A stretch of 64,000 bases of DNA from Bombyx mori (taxonomy: Eukaryota > Arthropoda > Insecta > Lepidoptera > Bombycidae): positions 260,501 to 324,500 of the forward strand of contig NC_085130.1 in NCBI RefSeq assembly GCF_030269925.1. The letters are read 5' to 3'. The notes under the pieces are model-generated. The model was not told the origin of the DNA and did not search any database. It saw only the letters and a list, made by a program, of their open reading frames with translations. A program made the translations under genes and the position numbers. This document shows positions 29,487 to 40,700 of the stretch, in pieces; within the stretch, counting starts at the first letter, position 1; every line of letters begins with the position of its first letter.

Positions 29487-30248
29487 TTCATTTTTGGTTT
29501 TCCTGTTTTTATTAGCCAGGGGTACGGTCCCCTGGGACGCCCTCGCGACTGGTCTCCCACCAGCCATGCATCCCATCGCCGGGCGCCAGAGCTTAAGATT
29601 GGGGTATTTTTTATAGAGGTTTACGTCCTCGCGGCCCCGTACCTCGCGGCAGCGGCCCCCGTCCCCCACACGGTGAGGATTACGGGTTGGCCGGCAGTCC
29701 ATCGAGTGCAACGAGCAGCACGACAGACCACCGCCCGACGCTCGAGTGGACAATAATCCACGAAGCCACGCCGGTATACCGGTACCCCCCTCGGGAGGGC
29801 GTGCCCCTGTAGCCGAAGCCGGGGACATGGCAACCAGCGGCCAGCAGTCGCATAAATGCAACGCTGGCTCACTCCTACGACAACAGGGCACAGAGTGCCA
29901 CCGCTCACGGCACGCCGGCAGTCCGCTGCCGGCGGAAGCTGCGTTCTCCAGAAGGAGGGCGCAGTTCTCCCGCTCCCCCTAGTGCTGGTTTGGTCCGCGT
30001 CATCCGATCTCTTTCGTTGCAAAGCCTAACTAAGCTATCCTACACCTAAGTCTAATCCTAAGCCTAGAACCTACGCCTAAGAATCCTTGCAACGAAAAAG
30101 AACGGACGATACCTCTGGGAATGTCGCCCAGAGGATCCCGTTATCCGCCACCTACGGACGCGCCCGGTGGAAGTTCAGCACAACTCCCCCACAGACGGAG
30201 CCCCCGGCCACGCAAAGTGCGCGCCGGGGGGCCCGCCCAGGTCCCGGG
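29487..30248 (-). promoter_or_regulatory. SART-B 5' UTR, strongly similar to SART-A leader
   Basis: Non-coding leader of about 760 nt. By eye it is roughly 85-95 percent identical to the SART-A leader, far more than the ORFs. It includes the telomere-loop stem (arms 30000-30024 and 30085-30109, one U-U mismatch) and the CGCCCGGTGGAAG...GGGGGCCCGCC terminal block. Its 5' end faces the T1 element across about 50 bp of CCTAA. Confidence 0.6.
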
Positions 30249-30302
30249 AACCTAACCTAACCTAACCTAACCTAACCTAACCTAACCTAACCTAACCTAA
30301 CC
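30249..30302. repeat. Telomere repeat tract (CCTAA)n, ~10 units
   Basis: Perfect CCTAA repeats between two divergent 5' ends: SART-B (leftward) and TRAS-type T1 (rightward). Confidence 0.98.
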
Positions 30303-32024
30303 GTCTGCATCCAGATACCGCCGCGAACGCCACGTTTTTGTGCCGCTCCGCGTCTAAAAATTCAAAAAAGTGAAAAGTTCTATTGGATTACAGTGAAAGT
30401 GGTGTTGAAAGAAGCGGAAATTTGCGAGGAACTCAATAGTGAAAACCGCGTGACCCGGTGCCCACGAGAACAAAAGTTATCGCCAAAAAACCGAAAAAAC
30501 CCACGTGGTCACAACACAAAGTGGCGTGCGCCGCTCGATTTTTATCGATGAGGTGTACTTTTTCAAGTGTGGTTTTAAAGGTATAAGTGTCATACACCTT
30601 TCACCCGATTTCCAGATTTTTTCCGTGGAAACTGACGGTGCTACACTCGTTTAAGTGAAAACCACGTGGCCACGTGGTCCCCCTTCCACTGGGAGTTGAA
30701 CGATGTGAACTACCTCCGGAGATAGCCCAGAGAGCCTCTATCAAAAGACCGTTTGAATCTTCACATTATCTCACTCCAGGACGGAGATATAGGAAATTTA
30801 CTAAAAAAGTGCATAATATTCCAACTTTCGACGCAAATTAATCAGAAATAAGATCTGTAACCCCCCCTTTTTCCTAGTGTAGGACGTGGCTGGAATCATT
30901 TCCAACACCTCCACAAAAATCCAGATTTTTATCCCTAGGGGTTACTCAGTTACAGACATTTCTTCCTATTCGTGTTGAAAGTCCAACGGGAGTGAAGGAG
31001 AAAGAAATATCATCTATCTCAACGGGTGGCCTGTTGTCAACAAGGAGGCGTAGGCTACGTCACACAAATTGGTACGCGACGTAGACCTCCTCGTAGCCAA
31101 GCAGCGTAGAGGCGTAGCAGCCAACGTAGCACACCCGACGGTCGCTACGAGGAGCCATTGTGTGTAAGTTCGCGTGCCGAAGTGACCATTTGGATTTCTT
31201 CTTTTGCTTTATGAGTGGACGAAATATAATTAAATAAAATTTGAACAGAATTGCACGTGGCGGTCGCGTGATTGTTGTTTACGCGCAAACCGAGTGACCG
31301 GAGTGCGCGCTCAAGGTCAATTGCCGTCTCGTTTGTTTCTTGTTTGTTTCGTTTTGTGCCTATCCTCATATTTGAACAAACAAGTACAGGGAAAATTGTA
31401 AATTATTATAGCGAAATTAATGCATGCGCGTCAAAAGACATTACAGAAACATTGTTTTGGCAACGTAGTGATACATCGACGACTTGGAGAATTGCAGATT
31501 TAATTATGTAGATAGTTTTAAGCTTAGTATATTAATTTTATTGCTACTCTAGGATACATTGTTGTATCTATTAGACAATAGTCGACAATAATATATCTGA
31601 CATATTTTGTAAATGGTAATTTAAGTTATTATTACGTTTACACATTAGGCATAACATTGTTAGTTTGCTGAATAAGTGTGTTTTTAGAATATAATAATAT
31701 CAGTTTCCATCGCAGCCGTGAATGCATCACTGTATTCATTAGAAATTTGATAATAACTTAACTGACGATATATTATCAAACTAATTAACCTTGAATTTTA
31801 TAATTTAGATTAGATATTATTTTATTGACACAGACCCCCCTTTACAGGGTCTGCAAGACATATTATAATAGGACAACTTTCCCCGACAGACTACACACCA
31901 CACTCACACAGTTAAGCTTTCCCTGTTCTTCTCGCAAGGCCTACTACACAAACACCTTTACACAAACACACACACCCGCACACACTGTATAAACAATCCG
32001 CGTACAAGACACACAGATACAAAA
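30303..32024 (+). promoter_or_regulatory. T1 5' UTR
   Basis: No credible coding. It holds a 16-nt perfect palindrome CCACGTGGCCACGTGG (30662-30677) made of two CACGTG E-boxes, a cluster of CGTAG/CTACG words (31045-31160), a GGACAACTTTCCCCGA block (31872-31887) also found upstream of the T3 and T4 ORFs, and a 7-bp hairpin (CAGACCC 31831-31837 with GGGTCTG 31847-31853). These are candidate internal promoter and RNA elements; function is inferred. Confidence 0.5.
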
Positions 32025-33548
32025 ATGTACCGCACACCGACAACCTCCGGCGCTGCCAGAAAACCTGGTTCCTCCAGCCCCACTGCAACCCCATCTGCAC
32101 CAGCGCAGGACGCTGCAAAAACTTTTATCCGGAGACCAGACCGGAAAAGAAGATCACTGGATAATATGGCGATATACAACAAGCATATAGAGGACTACGC
32201 GGTGAAACCGAGTGACGCGCTCCTCCAGGAGGTGATGAAGACCTTTGAGGACATTCCAGCGAAAGTCCAAGAATACCCTCAAATGAGGAAAGATATAAAG
32301 ACCTTCCTGGAGGGGCAGTCTGATAAGTGCCTCCGTATCTTGTTTGAATTAAGCAAGCGAGTGACATGTTTGGAAGCAACAGCAACCAAAACGCGGTCGC
32401 CCCGTACAGCCAGATCGCCCGAAAAAGACGACGTCCACATCTTAGAAAAGTTGGGGGAAGTGGAAAACCTGGTACAAAAGCGACTGAATGAGTTGGAAAG
32501 TAGGATGCTAGCATGCTTCGACGACCAAATCAGGCTTCAAAATGATGACTGCGCCGACATGGTCCGCAAGATTGGCAATAAAATCGATGACGCTAAAGCG
32601 GCCATTGACCACACAACAGAGGGTGTCAGGATCGCTCATCGATCCCAAATAATTCTTGATGAGAAACTCGACAATATTGCGGGGAATGTGGCGGCCGTTA
32701 ATGCAACAGTGATTGAGGTCGCAAAAAATAAGCAGCCATGCGAAGCTAAGACCTACGCTAGCGTCGCAGCAGCCAAGCCCGGGCATCGGCCGGCACTACA
32801 CTCGATGGCGGTCACCCTCGAAGGCAGTCAGGAGACTGCCGACGAGGTGCTTGAGAGAGTGAGGAAGGCGGTCGATGCCAGGGGTACTGGCCTGAAAATA
32901 AGCAAGGTGCGCAAAGCAAAAAACCAAACAGTTATTTTAGGGTGTGACACCGAAGCGGAACTATACAAGGTGAAAGAAACAATTGAAAGCCGGGGGGAGG
33001 GCTTAATTGTTTCCCGTATGAAAAATAAAAACCCGCTTGTCATCCTAAAAGATGTCTTCCTCCCGAGTGACGACGAGGAGATAATTAAAGGGCTACATAT
33101 TCAAAACGAGGATATATTTAGGGACTTGTCTCAGGAAGATAAAGAAATGACCATAAAGTTCAAGAAGAGGACAAAAAATCCCAAAACGGCGCACGTCATT
33201 GTCCAGGTTGGTCCCGTGGTATGGCAGAGGATGACGGAGGCTGGGGCCCTCTACCTGGACCTGCAAAGGATCAGAGTCGAGGACCAGTCTCCGCTCATCC
33301 AATGCACGAGGTGCCTCGCATTTGGACATGGTCGAAAATTTTGCACCGAGAGTGTGGACAGATGCAGTCACTGTGGAGGACCGCATCTGCGCGAGAAATG
33401 CGCAGACTTCATCGCAGGGACCGAACCGCAGTGCTGCAACTGCTCACACTCTGGGTTGCGGAAGGCCGACCATAACGCTTTTAGCGCCGAATGCCCGATA
33501 CGAAAAAAGTGGGATTACTTGGCTCGCGCTAACACAACATATGCATAA
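32025..33548 (+). CDS. T1 gag-like ORF1, 507 aa, CCHC knuckles
   Basis: Gag/nucleocapsid-like protein of the TRAS type. Residues 1-90 are Ser/Pro/Thr-rich with a short basic RRPDRKRRS patch. The middle is helical and charged. From about residue 250 (the DEVLERVRKAVDARGTGLKI region) it aligns with ORF1 of T2 and T4. Three zinc knuckles lie at 427-440 (CX2CX4HX4C), 447-459 (CX2CX3HX4C) and 470-490. It ends ARANTTYA then TAA. The spacing of the last 81 residues is exactly as in the ORF1 of the full elements. There is no downstream ORF2, so the element must borrow RT. The ORF is undamaged, which argues that the protein is or was used. ATG at 32025 is the first in frame. Confidence 0.9.
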   Translation: MYRTPTTSGAARKPGSSSPTATPSAPAQDAAKTFIRRPDRKRRSLDNMAIYNKHIEDYAVKPSDALLQEVMKTFEDIPAKVQEYPQMRKDIKTFLEGQSDKCLRILFELSKRVTCLEATATKTRSPRTARSPEKDDVHILEKLGEVENLVQKRLNELESRMLACFDDQIRLQNDDCADMVRKIGNKIDDAKAAIDHTTEGVRIAHRSQIILDEKLDNIAGNVAAVNATVIEVAKNKQPCEAKTYASVAAAKPGHRPALHSMAVTLEGSQETADEVLERVRKAVDARGTGLKISKVRKAKNQTVILGCDTEAELYKVKETIESRGEGLIVSRMKNKNPLVILKDVFLPSDDEEIIKGLHIQNEDIFRDLSQEDKEMTIKFKKRTKNPKTAHVIVQVGPVVWQRMTEAGALYLDLQRIRVEDQSPLIQCTRCLAFGHGRKFCTESVDRCSHCGGPHLREKCADFIAGTEPQCCNCSHSGLRKADHNAFSAECPIRKKWDYLARANTTYA

Positions 33549-34496
33549 CCTAAACGCAGGACATTACACAGCACGTACACACAGACACAAAGCACACAGA
33601 AACAAAAACACAACACACACAAACATGAAATACACAACAACACGAACACAAATGATATACAGAATGTATATTGAATATACACGATTATATCAGCACAAAA
33701 ACACTTACATGAACCACAAACAGTAACTCGAAACAAGGTAAAACGAAGTATAAATATAAATTGTTAAAGAAATAGTCAATAAATATGTATAAAATTTATA
33801 TATATATGTTATTGTCTAGACGAAGCGTGTTTAAGAATACAGAAGGAAATTACAAAATCAAACATAACATGACAGAAACTCACCAATCCTGCAAAGCGAA
33901 AAATCGTTAACAGCAAACATTATAATTAAAGAAATGTAGCTAAATAAATAAAAGTGCATACTGTTGTGCAAAAAAAATAGATATAAGAACAGAACTAAGA
34001 TAGATATATCAAACGGAAGAATGTTAGAAATAACAAAATAAGTTAAAATATATACAAATGTAAGATTTATAGATGTAAAAATAAAAGTAAGAAATAAGAA
34101 ATGCTAGAATGTAAGAAACATAATGATAAGTATAATAATTAGAATCCATGTAAGCCCATAATTATGTAAATGTACCAAATTTTGTAATAAAAACAAAATA
34201 AGTAAGTAGAATCTGTAAGGTTAGCATAAGAATATGTAAAGTATAAAAAAATATTGTATACAAAACAGAGGTTAAAAATAAAAGTCTAAGGAACTTTATT
34301 TTCCCAAATAAAGAAAAATATATATATAAGCATAGAGTAGCGGGAGTCCCACCCGACAAAGAATGATTGATGATGAATGTAAGAAAGACCAAGTATGCGG
34401 CTTGAAAGTGCGAGAGGAATACATGTGAGAACTGGAATGAATGAGTATATAGATAAATAAGGACCCGGTGTTCTCATGATCGGGGAAAAGCAGTAT
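33549..34496 (+). other. T1 3' UTR
   Basis: About 950 nt of AT-rich non-coding sequence. The first ~170 nt (CA-rich) nearly match T3. The last ~180 nt match T3 and T4, including the CGGGAGTCCCACCCG segment (34349-34363) and a terminal hairpin, CCCGGT (34464-34469) with ATCGGG (34479-34484), 9-nt loop. No ORF2 remnant seen. Confidence 0.75.
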
Positions 34497-34518
34497 AAAA
34501 AAAAAAAAAAAAAAAAAA

Positions 34519-34588
<70 letters not shown>

Positions 34589-34609
34589 AAAAAAAAAAAA
34601 AAAAAAAAA

Positions 34610-34707
34610 CCTAACCTAACCTAACCTAACCTAACCTAACCTAACCTAACCTAACCTAACCTAACCTAACCTAACCTAACCTAACCTAACCTAACCTAAC
34701 CTAACCC
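34610..34707. repeat. Telomere repeat tract (CCTAA)n, ~19 units
   Basis: Perfect repeats, the longest clean tract in the window, between the T1 poly(A) and the T2 5' end. Confidence 0.98.
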
Positions 34708-36313
34708 AGTCGCAGCGCAACCGCGAGCCCGAGCGCCACGAAAATACGTCGCTCCGCGTTCAAAAAATCCGATAAATAGTTTAAAGTGCACGGATTGCAG
34801 TGAGTGAGGTCTCAAAAGAAGCGGACAGTCACGAGGAACTCGACAGTGAAAGCCGCGTGCTCCGGAGACAACGGGTTCAGGAGTTATTTCGGAAAAACTG
34901 GAAAAACCACGTGCTCAGAACACAAAGCGGCGTGCGCTGCTCGATATCGATCTACAAGGTGCAGTTTTTAAAGTGTAGTATTATAGCGCATGGTGCCACC
35001 CACCTCCTACCCCAATTTCGGAATTTTTCGGTGAAAGCATCCGGAGATAAAACACTTTTTCGCGAAACCACGTGGCCACGTGGTCCCAGATATAGGGCAG
35101 TCCGACAGGTGTGTCATACATCAAAAGACGCGCCCTGACGAGGCAAACGCGAAAGTGTAAAGAGCATCATCCGGACAAATCTGTGGAAAGAGATAAGGTG
35201 GAAAACAATTTGCGACCACGTGCTCGGGACATAAATGTGGATTTTTCTCTGGATTTCAAGCGACGACCTGTGAGTTTTTTGGTGCGCCGAGGTCGGCGCT
35301 CGCACGGGCAACAGAACGACACCACTCGCCGATTTTTCCGGGGAGCATTTCCAGTGATATGGCGTTTTTCATAAACCCACGCGAACACGTGGTCACGGTC
35401 CTGGGGCAGTGAGGCAGGAGTGCGCTACACCAAAAGACGCGCCTTAAAGAGTCAAATACAATAGTGAAAACCGCATCACCCAGAAACCACTATTAAAAAA
35501 GTTATCGCATAATATGTGTTTATAACCTCTAAAAATAAAGACAAAATTGTGAAATACTAAGTAGATAAGTGTAAAATTATAGTTATAACTAGTGATAAGT
35601 GTGAACGATAACTGCCCCCCTCACCCTAGGGCTGTAGGAAAACTTTCGGGCGGGAAATCAGCCGGGAAAACGGAAAAACCATAAACCACGTGGTTCTGTG
35701 GTGTCGGATCCCGACGTTACGGGGAGCTGAAGTTTGAACTCCAGCTGGGCGCCTCCACGGACAATATAATAGTGCAGTTAGAAAAATTTTATATCATCGC
35801 AATCCGAAGTTATAAATAGTTGAAATTCCGAACTTCAACTGCTGCTAACTCAAGATCTTCCAGGCAAGACCCCCCCTTTATTTTTCTCGGGCGGAGCGGG
35901 CTGCGCGCCCCTTTAAGACGAGCATAGCAGTAAGCATAGATTTTTAAGATTAGATTAAGATAGAAATAGCTTATGATTACTTATATTTAATTGACCGAGT
36001 CTGTGACTACGAAGACTTCTACCATTGGAGGATACTTTTCTTTTTATTGACTTAATATATATTTTCACAAACTTTTATTAGAATAAATCTATATTTTTTG
36101 CTTGCGGTGTATACGGACGCATACCCCCAAGATTAGATTAAGATAGAAATAGATACAATTACTTACATTTAATTGACTGAGTCTGAGACTCTACAGATAG
36201 ACTTCTACCATTAGAAGATAATTCTCTTTTATTGACAATAAAACTTTTACAAACTTTTTCTAAAATAAACTTGCACCTTTTGCTCACGGTATACACGGAC
36301 GCACACCTTCAAT
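34708..36313 (+). promoter_or_regulatory. T2 5' UTR with tandem 183-bp monomers
   Basis: It contains several CACGTG E-boxes, including the 16-nt palindrome at 35068-35083, and a partial direct repeat (ACACCAAAAGACGCGCC type, near 35115 and 35425). Immediately before the ATG sits a two-unit tandem repeat, 35946-36128 and 36129-36313, each starting AAGATTAGATTAAGATAGAAA and ending in a GTATAC(A)CGGACGCA segment. L1-like promoter monomers are the nearest parallel. Confidence 0.6.
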
Positions 36314-37741
36314 ATGTTCGGAATCAGGACTCCCCCACCGAAAAGCGACAACTCGTCCCCAAATTTGGATGAAGGGGCTCTCAATGTTAGACGCAGTATA
36401 GGCGAGTGGGAAGCGGCAAACGCTGATCCTACTCCATCAATGACATGCATGACGAAGCAGACTGGCCCTGCTACAAACCCGAAAGCTCGTCTAACTCCAT
36501 CGCGGGACGCTTCAGCCGCAGCCGGACTTGGACCATCAACCGGAACCCACAGTCCACAAAAATTAAAGAACGCGGACCGTATTGCGGAGGCAAGAGCCTG
36601 CCTACACAAGGGCAAGCTACACCTTAACGCCTCTCGCAATACCAAAACAGAAATAAAGAGTGTGGTTTTCGAAGTTCTGGAGCGGTTGTATCAGCTTGTA
36701 AAGGAGGCTGAGGCAGCCCTAAAATCAAAAAAGCCTAAAGACGGAACTAACGCAACTGTGGGGCTAGAGCCGGTACCTATAGTCACTGACTCTACCTTCA
36801 CAGTCAGCGAGGATCCTAAGCTATTGAGCAAAATAGAGGAGCACAGCAAATTGTTGCTAGAAAGCAACAAAAAAATGGAGGAGCTAAGACTAGCGATGGA
36901 GAGACAGCAAGAAAGCTTAAAAAGTACTGCAACATATGCGAGCGCGACCGCCACTCTGAACGAAAAGCCACTACCAAAACGGAATACGTTACACTCACTG
37001 GTGGTAACCTCAAAAAATGAATCGGAAACTGGAGAAGAGGTTTTAGATAGAGTTAGAAAGGCGGTTGACGCAAAGGAGGGTTGGATTAAGGTTGAAAGAG
37101 TAAGGAAGGCGAAAGATAGGAAAATCATAATGGGCTTCAGAACGACAGAAGAAAGGAACAAAATAAAAGATAGATTTGGAAAAGAGGGAATAGACCTCGT
37201 TGTCGAGGAGGTGAAAAATAAAGACCCACTCCTGATCCTCAAAAACGTCCTACTGGTCAATACTGATGAAGATGTTCTCAGGGCTTTGAGGAACCAGAAC
37301 AGGGATGTCTTTCGCGGTCTGGACAGCGAGGAGGACAGGTTGGGAATTAAATACAGAAGAAGAACCAGGAATCCCCACACGAATCACATCGTGATCAGCA
37401 CCTCCCCCGCTATCTGGCGTAAAGTCTTGGAAGTTGGATATCTGCATATTGATCTTCAGCGGGTCAAGGCGGAAGACCAATCTCCACTTGTGCAGTGTAC
37501 TCGCTGCTTGGGGTATGGTCACAGTAAACGCTTCTGCAAAGAGCCCACAGACCTGTGTAGCCATTGTGGAGGACCCCACCTGAGAACCGAGTGTGCAGAT
37601 TGGCTCGCAGATATACCACCCACATGCAAAAATTGTACTGGAGACAAACTGGACCAAGTTTGCCATAACGCCTTTAGTTATGATTGCCCAACCCGACAAA
37701 AACGGGATGAGCTGGCACGTTTGACCATAGCCTATTGCTAA
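36314..37741 (+). CDS. T2 ORF1: gag-like protein, 475 aa
   Basis: Gag-like partner of T2 ORF2. A Ser/Pro-rich N-terminus, a Lys/Glu-rich helical middle (about 100-200), a conserved region from about 220 (ETGEEVLDRVRKAVDAKEGW) and three knuckles at 395-408, 415-427 and 438-458. It ends TIAYC then TAA at 37739-37741. The ORF2 frame is open across this stop (next frame, +1), and a TAG at 37728 closes that frame just upstream. The N-terminal half does not resemble T1; the C-terminal half does. Intact. Confidence 0.92.
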   Translation: MFGIRTPPPKSDNSSPNLDEGALNVRRSIGEWEAANADPTPSMTCMTKQTGPATNPKARLTPSRDASAAAGLGPSTGTHSPQKLKNADRIAEARACLHKGKLHLNASRNTKTEIKSVVFEVLERLYQLVKEAEAALKSKKPKDGTNATVGLEPVPIVTDSTFTVSEDPKLLSKIEEHSKLLLESNKKMEELRLAMERQQESLKSTATYASATATLNEKPLPKRNTLHSLVVTSKNESETGEEVLDRVRKAVDAKEGWIKVERVRKAKDRKIIMGFRTTEERNKIKDRFGKEGIDLVVEEVKNKDPLLILKNVLLVNTDEDVLRALRNQNRDVFRGLDSEEDRLGIKYRRRTRNPHTNHIVISTSPAIWRKVLEVGYLHIDLQRVKAEDQSPLVQCTRCLGYGHSKRFCKEPTDLCSHCGGPHLRTECADWLADIPPTCKNCTGDKLDQVCHNAFSYDCPTRQKRDELARLTIAYC

Positions 37742-40700
37742 GGGCACGCTCAGGTACGAACAGCAGACAACAAAATACCTCCCTATAAATATAGCCCAGA
37801 TTAACTTACAGCGCAAAAAACTAGCAACTGACGAATTAATGATTGAGGCGAACAGGGAGAAAATTGACATTGCTATGATCCAGGAACCCTATGTCGGTGG
37901 AGGAAGCTTTATGAGGGACTACAGAGGCGTAAAAATATACCAAAGAAATGGGACGGACGAGGGAACGGTAAAAACAGCAATAGCCGTATTTAATAAAGAC
38001 CTCGAGGTAAATATGATTCCACACTTTACCACAAACAACATCTCGATGGTAAGAGTCAAAATAGCTTCATGGGAAATGTATGTCGTAGCATTCTACTTCG
38101 AGCCTGACCAACCAATCGACCCCTACCTAGAAAAATTAAGAGAAATAAAAACAGAATTGGGCACAAAGAAAATAATTATGGGGGGAGATATAAATGCAAA
38201 AAGCACCTGGTGGGGAGGGTTAAAGGAAGATAGTAGAGGAAGATCTGTGTCAGGAGCTATAGAAGAAATGAGAATGCAAATCCTAAATACCGGGGATACT
38301 CCGACTTTCTACACAATCAGAGGAAGCAAGATTTATAAAAGCTTCGTAGATATCACTCTCTGCTCAGAGAATATTTACGATCTTGTTGAGGACTGGGAAG
38401 TGAAGGACTTCATCAGCTCGGATCATGGTGTGATTACAATGAAGATTAAACTTCAAAGACAAAGAGGGAAAGAGATAGTGAGAACGACTAGATTATACAA
38501 CACGAAGAAAGCGGACTGGGAAAAATTTCACAATAAGTTGACTGAAACAAAAAAAGATTACAACATACAATTAGATAAAGTTCAACAAATTAAAACTAGA
38601 AATGAATTGGAAAAATTTATAGAGACATATACTAAAGCAATGACCGATACATGTAAAAAAGTAATACCAATGAAGAAGAAAAAGGAAAAAGTTAACTTAC
38701 CATGGTGGTCCGATGAACTCCGGAGATTGAAGAAGGACGTGATCACGAAGAAACGAAGAATCCGATGCGCAGCCCCAATCCGGAGGGAGAGTGTGATAAA
38801 AGAGTATCTGGAAGCAAAGGAAAAATATGAGAATGAAGTAAAAACTGCACAAGTAGAAAGCTGGAAGAACTTCTGCAATAAACAGGACAGAGAAGGAGTA
38901 TGGGAAGGAATATATAGGGTCATTAGGAAAACATCGAGACAACCGGAGGATATGCCATTGATCAAGGATGGGAAATGCCTAGAACCGGAAGAATCGGCAC
39001 AACTGCTGGCTAATACCTTTTATCCAAACGATACCGAAGAAGGGGAGAACTCATACCATCGCAAAGTAAGGAGCATGGCCAAACAGATAAACGAGGACCA
39101 TGGTGAGCATGACCCGTCGTTTACATGGGACGAGCTACAAGCCTCGATGAAGAGTTTCAACCCCAAAAAAGCTCCAGGTGCGGACGGCTTCACAGCGGAC
39201 ATTTGTGAGCAGATAATGTTAGAAGATCCAAATCTGCTTCTAGCTACAATGAACAAATGTCTTGAGCTGGGTTGCTTTCCAACAATTTGGAAGGAAGCCA
39301 CTGTAGTTGTGCTGAGGAAACCCGGGAAAACAGATTATACAAACCCCAAGGCATATAGACCGATAGGCCTTCTACCAGTACTCGGGAAAGTATTGGAGAA
39401 AATGACATTTAATAGAATCAAATGGCATATCCTTCCAAAATTAAGTAAAAGGCAATATGGGTTTATGCCCCAGAGATGTACGGAGGATGCCCTTTACGAT
39501 TTGGTGAGCCATATTAGAAAAAAGTTGAAGGAAAAGAAACTCATCACTATGGTCTCACTGGATATTGAAGGGGCCTTCGACTCGGCATGGTGGCCTGCCA
39601 TTAGACTCAGATTAGCCGAAGAAAATTGCCCAATAGATTTGCGGAAGGTTCTTGACAGCTATCTGGAAGACAGAAGAGTCGGAGTTAGATATGCTGGTCA
39701 TGAATGTAAAAAGAAAACGGAGATAGGATGTGTGCAGGGATCAATCGGCGGACCCCTGCTATGGAATTTACTATTGGACCCCCTGCTGAAGAAATTGGAG
39801 AACGAGGGTGTTTATTGCCAGGCGTTCGCCGATGACGTCGTGCTTGTATTTGATGGTGAGACAGGGTTGGGCATGGAGAGGACAGCAAACAGAGTGCTGT
39901 CTTCTGTTGAAAAATGGGGAAAAAACAACAAATTGAAGTTTGCACCCCACAAGACCAAAGCCATGCTCATTACTAACAAACAAAAATTTGACGCACCAAA
40001 ACTTAACATGGGAGGTACAACAATACAAATGAGCGATGAAATAAAAATTTTAGGTTTGATCATAGACAAAAAGCTAACATTCAACAACCATGTAAAGACA
40101 GCAACAAACAAAGCCATACAGATTTACAAACAGGTTGCCAGGGCGGCGAGAGTAAGCTGGGGGCTCCACCCCGATGTAATCCGTGCGATTTACACCGCGG
40201 TGGTGGAGCCCATTATCTTGTATGCGGCAAGTGCCTGGGCACCGGCTGCAGAGAGGGTATCGGTTCGCAAGAGTCTTGGCGTAGTACAGAGGGGATTTGT
40301 TCAAAAACTTTGCCGAGCATACCGTACAATCTCCCTCAACGCGGGGCTCTTGTTGACAGGACTGCTGCCACTGGACCTTAGGGTAAAAGAAGCAGCAACC
40401 CTGTACATGGCCAGAAAGGGTTACCCCACAGCCATAATTGGCGATTGGGAAATAGAAAGGATGGAGCCTGTCACTGTGATGGAACACCCTGCCGAGAGAC
40501 TAATCATCAAATATGAGAACTTGGAAAACGACGAACAAACAAAGATTGCAATAGACAAATGCAATGTCCAGCTCTACACAGATGGAAGTAAAATTGACGG
40601 ATTTGTCGGCGCTGCATATACTAAATGGATAGAGGGAAAAGAACAAAAACACAAAAAGCTGAAGCTGATGTCCTGCTGCACAGTTTTTCAGGCCGAGCTA

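Larger units (their letters stand above)
22956..30250 (-). mobile_element. SART-B: second SART-family element, bracketed by telomere repeats
   Basis: About 7.3 kb including a 728-bp inserted LINE. It is flanked on both sides by CCTAA tracts, so it marks a genuine telomeric insertion: 3' end with A5 at 22956-22960, 5' end CCCGGGAC at 30248. Sense order: leader, ORF1 (29486-27351), interrupted ORF2 (27354-23422), about 460-nt 3' UTR. The 3' UTR shows no resemblance to that of SART-A, but the leader and first ~35 codons of ORF1 are nearly the same as in SART-A. Confidence 0.9.
30303..34609 (+). mobile_element. T1: TRAS-type gag-only telomeric element
   Basis: Plus-strand element between two CCTAA tracts. 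It has a 5' UTR of about 1.72 kb, one ORF (32025-33548), a 3' UTR of about 950 nt and a poly(A) of about 113 nt (34497-34609, with T at 34520 and GG at 34587-34588) followed directly by CCTAA. There is no trace of an endonuclease or RT frame after the gag ORF. The orientation and A-CCTAA junction match the TRAS lineage. The last ~180 nt before the tail closely match the ends of T3 and T4 but not T2. Confidence 0.88.

Noticed and set aside
29487..29891. Upstream extension of SART-B ORF1 to an ATG at 29891
   Set aside because: The extra 135 codons are conserved leader RNA, frameshifted and non-coding in SART-A; the ATG at 29486 aligns with the SART-A start.
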